Origin: Marvinbryantia formatexigens
Lineage (GTDB): Bacteria; Bacillota; Clostridia; Oscillospirales; Ruminococcaceae
Assembly (NCBI GenBank): GCA_021771035.1
Contig: JAETPU010000003.1
Coordinates: 124,001 to 188,000 of the forward strand
Direction of reading: 5' to 3'
DNA length: 64,000 bases
Part shown: in pieces, positions 1-7,886 of the stretch
Position numbering within the stretch: the stretch's first letter is position 1
How the letters are laid out: every line of letters begins with the position of its first letter
Notes under the pieces: model-generated
The model's database searches: none
Seen by the model: only the letters and a program-made list of their open reading frames with translations
Told to the model about the DNA's origin: nothing
Program-made: the position numbers and the translations under genes

Positions 1-136
1 CTGTCCGGCTAAGACCATCCGCATCCAAAAGAAAAAGGCGCGGATCGATTACCGCAGCTGCATCCACTGCTTCTGCTGCCATGAGATGTGCCCGGTGAGC
101 GCCATCCATATCCGCCGCTCTCCCCTCTCCCGCTGA
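1..136 (+). CDS. C-terminal end of a DUF362-type 4Fe-4S protein (partial)
   Basis: The reading frame is open from the window edge (codons start at base 2) to a TGA at 134-136, giving the last 44 residues of a protein. It carries an initial Cys-Pro, then a Cys-x2-Cys-x2-Cys-x3-Cys-Pro cluster (CIHCFCCHEMCP) typical of one 4Fe-4S ferredoxin site, followed by a short basic tail. This arrangement at the extreme C-terminus is common in DUF362 (uncharacterised Fe-S) proteins of Clostridia. The family assignment is inference from the tail only; a stand-alone ferredoxin-domain protein is possible. The N-terminus and start lie outside the window. Confidence 0.6.
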   Translation, partial: CPAKTIRIQKKKARIDYRSCIHCFCCHEMCPVSAIHIRRSPLSR

Positions 137-662
137 CGGCGGCTCAGGCAGCTTAACTTCGTTATATGGATGCGCCAATGTTTCGGGATTTTTGAGCCGC
201 GGGTATTGCATCCGAAAATTCTTAGCTCCGTTTTCCCCGGCTTAAATTTGTATCGCTCCATTGAAAAAAGCGTTGGAATGAGCCTCCAACCCACGTTCTG
301 CGCCTGTCAGACGCAGAAAACCGGCTGCCTCTCACCCAAACCGGCGCAACCTCGAAAAGGAAGTACCGGCTGGGCGCAGGTGTCCAACCGCAGGACTTCG
401 CTCCTCGGATTCCTATTATCCGGATTATGCGGCGCAACCTCGGAAGAGAAGTGCCGGTGGGGGCAGGCGTCCAGTCGCAGGGATTCGCCTTCCGAAATTC
501 CGGAATCCAGATTTTGTCCTGCGAAACCGGCACAACTGCATAACGGAAATGACGGCTCTGCGGACAGATTCAAACACAAAGGATATCTTTGTGCCGGTTT
601 ATATTGGTAACAAGGAGACGCTGCCCAATGGGTCAAACTCAGAAAGAAATGAGGATCACAAT
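137..662. other. Intergenic region with a local duplication
   Basis: No convincing gene. Reading frames here have no good ribosome binding site and look like chance frames in GC-rich DNA. The region holds an imperfect direct duplication (343-503, listed separately) and a third, shorter echo of it near 528-545. No strong terminator or promoter was recognised. Confidence 0.5.
343..503. repeat. Imperfect direct repeat, period 88 bases
   Basis: Two copies of about 70 bases start at 343 and 431, both with GGCGCAACCTCG. They share the blocks GAAGT, CCGG, GCAGG, GTCCA and CGCAGG in the same order and spacing. A third partial echo (CCGGCACAACTGCA) starts near 528. The copies differ by scattered substitutions, so the duplication is not recent. 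Function unknown. Confidence 0.65.
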
Positions 663-1637
663 ATGAAAAAGACATTGAAAGTCGGCATTGTAGGCTGCGG
701 ATGGTTCGGCAACTACCACTTGGACAACCTCCTGAAGATGGAGGGGGTAGAAGTGGCGGCTCTGGCAGCCTCCAACCCAGAGCGCCTGGCTCAGACAGCC
801 CGGAAAGTCCCGGGAGCAGCCACGTTTACCAGCGGAGCCCAGATGCTCCGGGAGGCCCAGCTGGACGCGGCGGTCCTGTGCGTCACGCCGGCGCGCCACG
901 AGGGGCTGGAAGTCCTGGCTGCCCAGCGGGGAATCCATCTGTATGTGGAAAAGCCTATCGGCCTGTGTATGCAGGAAGTTGAGGATACCCTTAGAGCCAT
1001 CGAATCAGCGGGGATTATCGCCGCAGCCGGGTATCAGGGCCGGTACAGCCCGGCCATGCAGGAGGCCAGACAGTTTCTGCAGGGACGCAAAATCGGGTTG
1101 GTCCGGGGAGAATGGGTTGGCAATATGCCCGGTACGCCCTGGTGGAGGGTGAAGGACGCCTCCGGCGGGCAAATCGTGGAGCAGTGTACCCACATCTTCG
1201 ATATCCTGCGCTATCTGGTCGGGGAAATGCAGGCGGTGTCCTGCCAGGGGCTGACCGGCCTTCTCACCGGGGTGGAAAACTACTCGGTGGAGGACTGTTC
1301 CAGCACCACCATCCGGTTCGAAAACGGAGCTGTGGGAAACATCCTCACCGCCTGCTATCTGGATACCGGGAAAGCGCCCGGGCATATCGGCTTCTCCATC
1401 TATGCCCAGGATGCCCAGGTGGAATGTGAATGGGGTAAGGAAATCCGCCTTATAAGCGGGGATACCACCAAAATTCTGCGCCTGGACGGGCAGGATCACG
1501 CCCGGGCGATGTCCGCCTTTTTGCAGGCGGTACGCCAGCAGGATCCCTCCCTGGTGCTCTCCAGCTATACGGACGCCGCAAAAACGCTGAAGGCCACGCT
1601 TGGCGCCAACCAGATAATGCAGACACAGACACTTTAA
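663..1637 (+). CDS. Gfo/Idh/MocA family NAD(P)-dependent oxidoreductase
   Basis: Predicted cytoplasmic sugar or inositol-type dehydrogenase of 324 residues. An N-terminal Rossmann motif (GIVGCGWFG, residues 8-16) binds NAD(P), and an EKP motif (96-98) at the end of the nucleotide domain supplies the family's conserved active-site lysine. The second half matches the substrate-binding alpha/beta domain, with an H-x-D-like stretch around VEQCTHIFDILRYL. I start at ATG 663 because the Rossmann fold begins there; an in-frame ATG at 549 would add 38 residues unlike the family. The substrate cannot be told from sequence. It is followed after 51 bases by ispE, so co-transcription is possible. Confidence 0.85.
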   Translation: MKKTLKVGIVGCGWFGNYHLDNLLKMEGVEVAALAASNPERLAQTARKVPGAATFTSGAQMLREAQLDAAVLCVTPARHEGLEVLAAQRGIHLYVEKPIGLCMQEVEDTLRAIESAGIIAAAGYQGRYSPAMQEARQFLQGRKIGLVRGEWVGNMPGTPWWRVKDASGGQIVEQCTHIFDILRYLVGEMQAVSCQGLTGLLTGVENYSVEDCSSTTIRFENGAVGNILTACYLDTGKAPGHIGFSIYAQDAQVECEWGKEIRLISGDTTKILRLDGQDHARAMSAFLQAVRQQDPSLVLSSYTDAAKTLKATLGANQIMQTQTL

Positions 1638-1688
1638 CCTTTTGAGGATCAAAATACCCTGTGCTCCATGAAGGAGGTCGAAGCTGTT

Positions 1689-2564
1689 TTGAAGACGATT
1701 GTTGTAAAAGCCCCGGCAAAGCTCAATCTCACCCTGGATATCACCGGGCGCCGGGAAGATGGCTACCACTTTATGCAGATGGTGATGCAGGCCGTGGATC
1801 TCTACGATACGCTCACGCTGACAAGGCTGGAGCATCAGAGAGTGGATGTGACCTGTAATAAACCGGAGCTCTCCTGCGGGGAGGACAACCTGGTCCGGCG
1901 GGCGGCGGTTCTCTTTTTTGAGCATACGGGAATCCGCGCCGGGGCTGCCATTGAAATCCAGAAGGTCATCCCCATGCAGGCGGGCCTGGGCGGCGGCAGC
2001 GCAGATGCAGCCGGAACCTTAACCGGGCTCAACGCCCTGTTCGGCACCGGGCTTTCCACCCAGGAGCTGTGTGCCCTGGGGCTCACGCTGGGGGCGGACG
2101 TACCCTTCTGCATCCGGGGGGGCACGGCCCTGGCCCAGGGGATCGGCGAAATCTTCACAGAACTGCCCCGGATGCCTGAATGCTCCATCGTCATAGCAAA
2201 GCCTGTCGAGAATATGAGCACAGCCGTGGGGTTTGCCCGGTTTGATGAGCACGGAGCCCGCCGCAGGCCGGATCATGACAGAGTGGTTGCCGGGATTGCC
2301 GCCGGGGATTTGGAATACCTCACCCAGGGGATGTACAATGTGATGGAGGAGGTCTACGGGCTTTCCGCTGTCAGCAGCATCGAGGAGGATATGCTCCGGC
2401 ATGGCGCCGTCAAGGCCATGATGACGGGAAGCGGCACCGCTGTGTTTGGGATCTTCGGGCAGCGCTCCAAAGCCAAGCGGTGTTTAAAATCGTTAATGGG
2501 CTCGGTTCAGGCGGTCTTTTTAGCCCAGCCGGTGGATCATGGGCCTGTCTTATTGAAAAAGTAG
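1689..2564 (+). CDS. ispE: 4-diphosphocytidyl-2-C-methyl-D-erythritol kinase
   Basis: GHMP kinase that phosphorylates CDP-methylerythritol in the MEP pathway for isoprenoids. The protein has 291 residues, the normal length. It shows the N-terminal PAKLNL motif (Lys11), the ATP-binding GLGGGSADAA loop (99-108), GADVPF with the catalytic Asp137, and a C-terminal MTGSGTAVFG motif. The start is TTG 1689: AAGGAGGT at 1671-1678 lies ten bases upstream and the product begins MKTIVVKAPAKLNL, matching the family. An in-frame ATG at 1668 precedes this ribosome binding site and is unlikely. In many Firmicutes ispE neighbours purR or sporulation genes; here it follows an oxidoreductase and precedes a repeat block. 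Confidence 0.95.
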   Translation: MKTIVVKAPAKLNLTLDITGRREDGYHFMQMVMQAVDLYDTLTLTRLEHQRVDVTCNKPELSCGEDNLVRRAAVLFFEHTGIRAGAAIEIQKVIPMQAGLGGGSADAAGTLTGLNALFGTGLSTQELCALGLTLGADVPFCIRGGTALAQGIGEIFTELPRMPECSIVIAKPVENMSTAVGFARFDEHGARRRPDHDRVVAGIAAGDLEYLTQGMYNVMEEVYGLSAVSSIEEDMLRHGAVKAMMTGSGTAVFGIFGQRSKAKRCLKSLMGSVQAVFLAQPVDHGPVLLKK

Positions 2565-2599
2565 CGTCCTTTCCCACTGACAGATATGTCCTCCCACAC

Positions 2600-3915
2600 C
2601 GCTGATGCCGGGACACTCGGAGGGCACCGGGATGCGCTCAGCTTGATTCTTTGCTTAGCCCCTCAGCATCCCTTAGAAGTTTTGGGACAAGCCCAAAACT
2701 TCCGCAGATACAAACAACTCTTCAGACTCGCTTTGTAGTCTTTGCGCACTTTTCCGCTGGAACAAATTACGGAGAATTGAAACTTGTTTCAATTCTCATA
2801 AGGGATGCCGTACTACTAGGCCAAGAATGAACTACCCGCATCCCGGCGGCAGGGCTTTGGGAAGGAATTGGATGACAGTTTTCATGGGTGCAATTACTCT
2901 GTTTTTATGCAAATAAAGAAGAACTACATTTTTAGTTTTTCTCTCCCCGCCCGCTCATGCCGCGGAGGCACCGGGATGCGCTTGGCTTTGTTCTCGTCTT
3001 AGTCCATCAGCATCCCTTTGAAGTTTTGGACAAGCCAAAACTTCCGCAACTAATTCTAAATTGTGGTCTGCACGGCCAGAAAAGGGGAAAAGAGCCGTCC
3101 AAGAGGCGTTCCCCCTCTTGGATATCTCCCCCTTTGGGGCAGTTTTGCGTACTCAATCAGTGAAGGTTGGTAGAAAACGAAAAATCGCAAGCTCTCTTCG
3201 CTTTCTAATGCCGCTGATGCAACCGGGACGCTCGTAGTCTGATTCTGAACCCCAGTCCATCAGCATGGACAAGCCAAAACTTCCGTAGTTCATTCAAGTT
3301 CTGTCTATAAAAGTTCTGCCGTAACCCGGGGGTTCATCAAAGGAGGGGGCTGGCCCCATCCTTTGTCGTTTTTAAAAGTGAGAGGGGATTCAAAGGGGAG
3401 AGAGGAAAATCGAAATCCTCTCTCCCCTTTGTAGTCTTTGGGTACTTTCTGGTAGCAGAAAGTACCGCCGCCCGGCCAGGGCTTGGGGTAGGAATTGGAA
3501 GACAGTTTTCATGGGTGAAAATCCCCTCCGTTCTCTTGATGCAAAATTAGAAAGGATATTTTTTTAATATTCAAAAATGGAGATTTTGCCACCCATACGG
3601 AATACCAACCAATTCCCCACCCAAACCGCTGTGCCGCGGGGGCACCGGGATGCGCTTGGCTTTGTTCTCGTCTTAGTCCCTCAGCATCCCTTTGAAGTTT
3701 TGGACAAGCCAAAACTTTCGCTGCTAATCCTCAATCATGGCCTGCCGAACAGAAAGTAGGCAAAGTTCGTACCCCCTTGGGCAGTTTTTTGCACCCAATC
3801 AGTAGAGGCTGGAAAAAGTCGAGAAAGTAAACGTTCTCAACTTTCAGGCCCACACTTGGGCCGATGCCGTATGACTAGGCCAAGAATACACTACCCGCAT
3901 CCCGGCGGCAGGGCT
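2600..3915. repeat. Dispersed modular repeat block R1
   Basis: 1.3 kb without a credible gene, built from modules that recur at 27940-29060, 32440-32900 and 43085-43670. Modules seen: (a) a hairpin of GAAGTTTTGG and CCAAAACTTC arms next to CAGCATCCC and a GGCACCGGGATGCGC end, at about 2622-2705, 2967-3047 and 3629-3722, with a decayed copy at 3218-3290; (b) GAGAATTGAAAC paired with GTTTCAATTCTC followed by ACTAGGCCAAGAATG, about 2769-2850, with a partial copy at 3864-3910; (c) ATTGGATGACAGTTTTCATG plus an AT-rich stretch, about 2861-2970; (d) a CTGCACGGCCAGAAAAGGGG module, about 3069-3225; (e) a CCGTAACCCGGGGG module from about 3312. No transposase is visible. Confidence 0.75.
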
Positions 3916-3955
3916 TGGGGCTGCTGTGCCCAGTAATCTGAAGTTTCCGGGCCCC

Positions 3956-4555
3956 TTATCCCCGATGGCGCTGGGGAAAATGAACCGTTTTCATCCAGGA
4001 GGACAGGCGTTTATACAGAAGAACGGTAATCAGGGACAGGATGACGCCCTTGAGCAGGTTAAACGGCCCCGCTCCAAACAGGATATAGGTGTCCAGGCTC
4101 CCAATCAGGGGGTTAATCTGGGCGCAGGCCGAGAGAATGGCATCAATGGGCATAATCTTAGAATAGAAGGGGATCAGCAGAAAACGATTCGCCAGCATCC
4201 CGCATACAGTCATCACCGCAATAGCAGCCCCGCAGGAAACCAACGCCCCTTTTCTGGTGTGGCAGCGGCGGTAGATGACGCTGGCAGTCACCGCAAAGGC
4301 GCTGGTACACAAAAAGTCCGCCAGCTCTCCCACGCCCCCTGTCTGAGAGGAGAGGACATGAACCAAATCCTTAATCAGGGTTACAATCACGGCGGAGACA
4401 GGCCCCATAGTAAAGCCGGCTATCATGGTGGCGGCGCCGCTTAAATCCACCTTTAAAAAGGGCGGCATAAAAGGCAGCGGGAACTCAAAATACATGAGCA
4501 CCGCGGCAATCGCGGCAAACAGTGCGGTGTAGGTGATGGTTCTGGTTTTCGTCAT
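3956..4555 (-). CDS. ribU: Riboflavin ECF transporter S component RibU
   Basis: Integral membrane substrate-binding subunit of an energy-coupling-factor transporter, 199 residues with about five to six hydrophobic helices. The LPFMPPFLKVDLSG and GPVSAVIVTLIKDLVH segments resemble RibU-type S components, which capture riboflavin and share the EcfA/A'/T module encoded elsewhere. The assignment is strengthened by an FMN riboswitch immediately upstream. The start is ATG 4555, with AAGGAG at 4565-4570 nine bases before it; the in-frame ATG at 4564 touches the ribosome binding site. Expression should fall when FMN is plentiful. Confidence 0.9.
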   Translation of the reverse strand: MTKTRTITYTALFAAIAAVLMYFEFPLPFMPPFLKVDLSGAATMIAGFTMGPVSAVIVTLIKDLVHVLSSQTGGVGELADFLCTSAFAVTASVIYRRCHTRKGALVSCGAAIAVMTVCGMLANRFLLIPFYSKIMPIDAILSACAQINPLIGSLDTYILFGAGPFNLLKGVILSLITVLLYKRLSSWMKTVHFPQRHRG

Positions 4556-4590
4556 AATCAGCATCTCCTTATTTGAGTGCGGGCGAACAC

Positions 4591-4627
4591 AAAAAGCCCT
4601 GAGGGATTTCTCCGCTCAGGGCTTTTT
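4591..4627 (-). terminator. Riboswitch expression-platform terminator
   Basis: On the minus strand a stem of AAAGCCCTGAG and CTCAGGGCTTT arms is followed by a T run. It lies between the FMN aptamer and the ribU ribosome binding site, the position expected for transcription attenuation. Confidence 0.9.
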
Positions 4628-4659
4628 TACTCCAAAAACAGCCGTCCTGTCAGACAGCT

Positions 4660-4785
4660 GGCCTTGGTTTCTTTCATCCGGACTATACCGTCGGTTCTGG
4701 AATTCCACCAGATCAGCCGCAGAAAACTCTGCGGTTCGCGGACTGTTGCCGCCGGTGAGGACTTGCACCTCGCCCTGAAACCATA
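4660..4785 (-). promoter_or_regulatory. FMN riboswitch (RFN element)
   Basis: Read on the minus strand this contains the RFN signature blocks in order: AGGGCGAGGTGCAAGTCC, ACCGGCGG, AACAGTCCGCGA, TGGTGGAATTCCAGAACCGA, CGGTATAGTCCGGATGAAAG. These match the conserved core of the FMN aptamer. It is transcribed from the TTGACA/TATACT promoter just upstream and followed by an intrinsic terminator, so FMN binding probably causes premature termination ahead of ribU. Confidence 0.95.
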
Positions 4786-4801
4786 TTGTTATAACAGTGC
4801 G

Positions 4802-4830
4802 AGTATAGCACTCCATGAGACGGTTGTCAA
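4802..4830 (-). promoter_or_regulatory. Promoter of the ribU riboswitch transcript
   Basis: On the minus strand, TTGACA (4825-4830), a 17-base spacer and TATACT (4802-4807). Near-consensus housekeeping promoter; the start site would fall about ten bases before the aptamer. Confidence 0.85.
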
Positions 4831-4911
4831 TCGGTTTTTTCGGCAGCCGTGGGCCCTCCAGTGCCTGGCGCCTGTCCTGTGTTCCCTGCGGAATTTTCCT
4901 CTCCCGCTCTC

Positions 4912-4940
4912 TTGACAGAGGTTTGACGCAGTGCTATTCT
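4912..4940 (+). promoter_or_regulatory. Promoter of sdpR-sdpI
   Basis: TTGACA at 4912-4917, a 17-base spacer and TATTCT at 4935-4940. The start of transcription would fall inside the palindromic operator that follows, so repressor binding should block initiation. Confidence 0.8.
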
Positions 4941-4942
4941 AT

Positions 4943-4970
4943 ATTTAGATAATTTTCTAAATATCTAAAT
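4943..4970. promoter_or_regulatory. Palindromic operator for the ArsR-type repressor
   Basis: Perfect 9-base arms ATTTAGATA (4943-4951) and TATCTAAAT (4962-4970) separated by ten bases, immediately downstream of the -10 box. ArsR-family repressors usually bind such AT-rich inverted repeats, so autoregulation is likely. Confidence 0.8.
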
Positions 4971-4989
4971 AAGAAAGGGGTGATGGCTT

Positions 4990-5262
4990 TTGGGAGATGT
5001 ATTCGCAGCGCTTTCCGACCCTACCCGGCGCAGGATTTTAGAGCTGCTGGCGCAGTCGGACAAAACAGCCGGTGAAATTGCGGACTGTTTTCCCATCACT
5101 AAGGCATCCATCAGCCATCATTTGAATGTGCTCAAGGCCGCCGGGCTTATCCGGGACGAGAGAGAGGGGCAAAAAATCCGCTACCGGTTAAACACAACTG
5201 TTTTTCAAGAGATGATGAAATGGTTTTTCACCATTACTGGGGAGGAATCCGACCATGAGTAA
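4990..5262 (+). CDS. sdpR: ArsR-family repressor, SdpR-like
   Basis: 90-residue winged-helix repressor. The first half, FAALSDPTRRRILELL, then a helix-turn-helix around ITKASISHHLNVLKAAGLI and a basic wing (REGQKIRYRLN) are typical of the SdpR branch of the ArsR family. No metal-binding Cys pair is present, which argues against arsenic or metal sensing. The start is TTG 4990, with AAAGGGGTG at 4974-4982 seven bases before it. It overlaps sdpI by eight bases. In Bacillus subtilis SdpR represses sdpRI and is released when SdpI captures it at the membrane during toxin exposure; the same circuit is inferred here. Confidence 0.85.
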   Translation: MGDVFAALSDPTRRRILELLAQSDKTAGEIADCFPITKASISHHLNVLKAAGLIRDEREGQKIRYRLNTTVFQEMMKWFFTITGEESDHE

Positions 5263-5893
5263 AAAATTTGGCCTTCTGCTGTTTGCCGTCACTGTGCTGT
5301 CCCTGTTGGGGCATTTGTTTCTCTATCCCAGCCTGCCGGACGTCATCCCCATTCATTGGGGAGTATCCGGCCAGGCGGACGGCTTCGGCCCGAAATATAT
5401 GGATCTGATCTTAGCAGCCATCCCGTTGGGGATGCTCCTGTTGTTTTGGGTTATCCCGAAAATTGACCCCCGGCGGGGAAACTATCAAAAGCACCAGGGC
5501 GTTTACACGGGTTTCATTGCCCTGATGACGCTGTTTCTCATTGGTGTCAGCTGGGCCGCCGCGGCCATTGGAATGGGAATTCCCCTGAGTATCGACCGGA
5601 TTATCTGCTTTTTGCTGGGCGCGGTATTTCTCATCACGGGCAACTATATGCCCCGGATCCAGAGCAATTTTACGTTTGGAATCCGCACGCCTTGGACCAT
5701 CGAGAATGAAACGGTGTGGAAGAAGACGCACCGCTTGGGCGGATTCGGATTCTGCCTGGGCGGGATTTTGTTCCTGATTGCGGCTGTCATCAGCCACCCT
5801 GTGGCAAGGATTCTGCCGGTGGCCTTTCTCATTCTGATGACAGTATCGATCTATGTGTACTCCTATGTGTTGTTTCGCCGCCTTGCCAAATAG
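5255..5893 (+). CDS. sdpI: SdpI-family membrane immunity/signal protein
   Basis: 212-residue membrane protein with about six hydrophobic segments. The N-terminal DUF1648 signature (LPDVIPIHWGVSGQADGFG, residues about 28-46) and the later SNFTFGIRTPWTI-ENETVWKKTHRLGG block identify the SdpI family. SdpI proteins protect cells against the SdpC killing peptide and can sequester SdpR. The ATG lies within the end of sdpR, so the two are translationally coupled. No sdpC-like toxin or sdpAB gene is seen nearby, so this may be an orphan immunity pair or respond to another membrane-active peptide. Confidence 0.88.
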   Translation: MSKKFGLLLFAVTVLSLLGHLFLYPSLPDVIPIHWGVSGQADGFGPKYMDLILAAIPLGMLLLFWVIPKIDPRRGNYQKHQGVYTGFIALMTLFLIGVSWAAAAIGMGIPLSIDRIICFLLGAVFLITGNYMPRIQSNFTFGIRTPWTIENETVWKKTHRLGGFGFCLGGILFLIAAVISHPVARILPVAFLILMTVSIYVYSYVLFRRLAK

Positions 5894-6310
5894 ACGCCCG
5901 ATTTACCGCCGGGCAGCCCCCAGGGCTTTGGGAAAGCATTAGCTTCCAATTCCAGGAGCGTATTGTACCGGATCCGGCTATGGCCTGCCGCCTGTTTTTT
6001 ACGGGCAGCGGGCCGTTTTTATGCCTGGGCCGGCCTTTGGTTCCCCCCGAAGGGGACCGCCTATAACAACCGGGCATCCAATGCGGGGTGTGCGTACAAT
6101 TTCACACAGCACGCCGGGGGACCGCCGGCATGGCCCGGTTTGAAGCGTCCGGGCCTCTGGGACGGGAAGGACGCAGGAAAACTGAAATTTTCAGAAATCC
6201 AGCCATTCCTCTTGTGTGCCGGCGCTTCATCTGCTATCATAAATGAACTATGAAAAACCATCGGGCCTGTACCAAGGAAACCGGGCCCTCAGAAAAGAGG
6301 TTGACAGCAC
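5894..6310. other. Intergenic region before the fucosidase
   Basis: No gene seen. It contains GC-rich hairpin-forming stretches (for example around 5990-6060) and, near its end, a promoter at 6212-6240. Confidence 0.5.
6212..6240 (+). promoter_or_regulatory. Promoter of the GH29 gene
   Basis: TTGTGT (6212-6217), a 17-base spacer and TATCAT (6235-6240), about 70 bases before the ATG at 6311. Confidence 0.6.
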
Positions 6311-7681
6311 ATGATTCCCTTTTTGCAGCAGGCGGCCAAGGTACGCCCTTCGCAAAAGCAGCTGGATTGGTTCGAATTGGAATCCTACGCCTTCATCCAC
6401 TTTGGGGTGAACACCTATACGGATCGGGAATGGGGCACCGGCCAGGAACCCGAGGAGATTTTTAATCCCGTCAAGCTGGACTGCGACCAATGGGTCAGGG
6501 CGATTCAGTCCGCGGGGCTGAAGGGGATGGTGCTCACAGCAAAGCATCATGACGGGTTTTGCCTGTGGCCGTCCCAGTACACGGAACACAGCGTAAAAAA
6601 CAGCCCCTATCAGGGGGATGTTGTCCGCCAGGCGGCGGACGCCTGCCGGCGCGGCGGGATAAAATTCGGGTTTTACCTCTCCCCCTGGGATCGCAACAGC
6701 CCCTACTATGGAACTCCCAGCTATAACGACTATTTCTGCAACCAGCTCACAGAGCTGCTCACCGGTTACGGCGAGATCTTCTATGTCTGGTTCGACAACG
6801 CCTGCGGAGAGGGCCCGAACGGCAAAAAACAGGTGTATGATTTTCCCCGTTACTTTGAACTGATCCACCGCTACCAGCCGAACGCCGTCATCTTCAACGA
6901 TTTCGGCCCGGATGTGCGCTGGTGCGGCAACGAGGCCGGAGCCGCCCGCCATGCCGAATGGGCCGTGGTGCCCGGCGAGCTGTGCCGATACGCCCCGGTT
7001 CAGACCGGCGCGGGGCCCCTGGCACAGGAGGGGGATCTGTCCTATCTGTATAATACGCACCAGGAGATTGGCACCACCAGCAATATTCTTTACAGCAAGG
7101 GGCTGTGCTATGTCCCCTCTGAGATTGATATGTCCATCCGCCCCGGCTGGTTCTGGCATGAGCAGGAGTCTCCCCATTCCCTGGAGCGCCTGTTTCACAC
7201 CTATCTGACCTCCGTGGGCGCCAACACCTGCCTGAACCTGAATATCCCGCCGAACCGGGACGGGCTTATTGACGAGCGTGATGTGTGCCGCCTGGCCCAG
7301 CTGGGAGAACTGCTGCAAAAGGAATTTGGGGAGGCAATCCCCTGTGAAACCCAAAAGGTTCTCGATACCCCCAAAACCCAGCCTCAATATACCGTCACCC
7401 TGCCGGAGCCAACCTCGGATATCCGTTATGTGGTGCTGGGGGAGGATCTCACCCAGGGCCAGCGTATCGAGAGCTTTCATATCACGGCCGAGGCCTGCGG
7501 CAGGGAATATCCCCTGTATGAGGGCACCTGTGTAGGGCACAAGAAAATCTGCCCCCTGCAGGATCCCTTTGCCAAACAGAATCCCCTGATCGGGGATGGT
7601 TCCGAAAAAATCAGCCGATTGACGGTGCATATCACGGCGGCGCGGGATGAAGTCCATCTGAAAACGATCCAGGTGTATTGA
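6311..7681 (+). CDS. Alpha-L-fucosidase, glycoside hydrolase family 29
   Basis: 456-residue retaining exo-fucosidase, probably cytoplasmic because no signal peptide is present. The GH29 catalytic (beta/alpha)8 domain fills the first two thirds: FIHFGVNTYTDREWG near residue 28, the KHHDGFCLW motif (78-86) and YVWFDNACGEG, whose Asp162 is in the position of the family nucleophile. The domain pattern resembles subfamily B, which prefers alpha-1,3/1,4-fucosides on branched glycans; this is inference. The C-terminal third is a beta-rich accessory domain. The gene has its own promoter and ends at a strong terminator shared with spoIVA. It fits a gut bacterium using mucin or milk-type oligosaccharides. 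Confidence 0.9.
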   Translation: MIPFLQQAAKVRPSQKQLDWFELESYAFIHFGVNTYTDREWGTGQEPEEIFNPVKLDCDQWVRAIQSAGLKGMVLTAKHHDGFCLWPSQYTEHSVKNSPYQGDVVRQAADACRRGGIKFGFYLSPWDRNSPYYGTPSYNDYFCNQLTELLTGYGEIFYVWFDNACGEGPNGKKQVYDFPRYFELIHRYQPNAVIFNDFGPDVRWCGNEAGAARHAEWAVVPGELCRYAPVQTGAGPLAQEGDLSYLYNTHQEIGTTSNILYSKGLCYVPSEIDMSIRPGWFWHEQESPHSLERLFHTYLTSVGANTCLNLNIPPNRDGLIDERDVCRLAQLGELLQKEFGEAIPCETQKVLDTPKTQPQYTVTLPEPTSDIRYVVLGEDLTQGQRIESFHITAEACGREYPLYEGTCVGHKKICPLQDPFAKQNPLIGDGSEKISRLTVHITAARDEVHLKTIQVY

Positions 7682-7783
7682 CCCCCTCACCGGCGCTGCC
7701 AGCCGAACGCTGGCGGGCACATTGCCTTTGCGGCCCTAAGGGTTCTCAGCACAGAGCCAGCCGTTTTATCTGCAAAGGATCCA

Positions 7784-7818
7784 AAGAGAGCCCCGGGCCA
7801 GCGGCCCGGGGCTCTCTT
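7784..7818. terminator. Bidirectional terminator between the fucosidase and spoIVA
   Basis: AAGAGAGCCCCGGGCC, a three-base loop and GGCCCGGGGCTCTCTT form a perfect 16-base-pair stem between two convergent genes. Confidence 0.8.
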
Positions 7819-7886
7819 ACTTTCCCCGCTGGTTTCCCTTTTTACGATGCCGCAGGCGCTGGATTCCCCGCCGGTTTTTCGCTTTC

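Noticed and set aside
170-610. 146-codon frame in the gap before the oxidoreductase
   Set aside because: No ribosome binding site, crosses the imperfect direct repeat and has no recognisable protein character.
2957-3163. Short frames inside the dispersed repeats (also near 3577, 28106 and 32490)
   Set aside because: The same frames recur in several repeat copies with frameshifts and stops, lack ribosome binding sites and follow the repeat modules, so they are not genes.
6248-7720. 490-codon minus-strand reading frame over the fucosidase
   Set aside because: It is antisense to a clear GH29 enzyme, its protein is Gly/Ile/His-rich without family motifs, and it arises from GC-rich codon bias.
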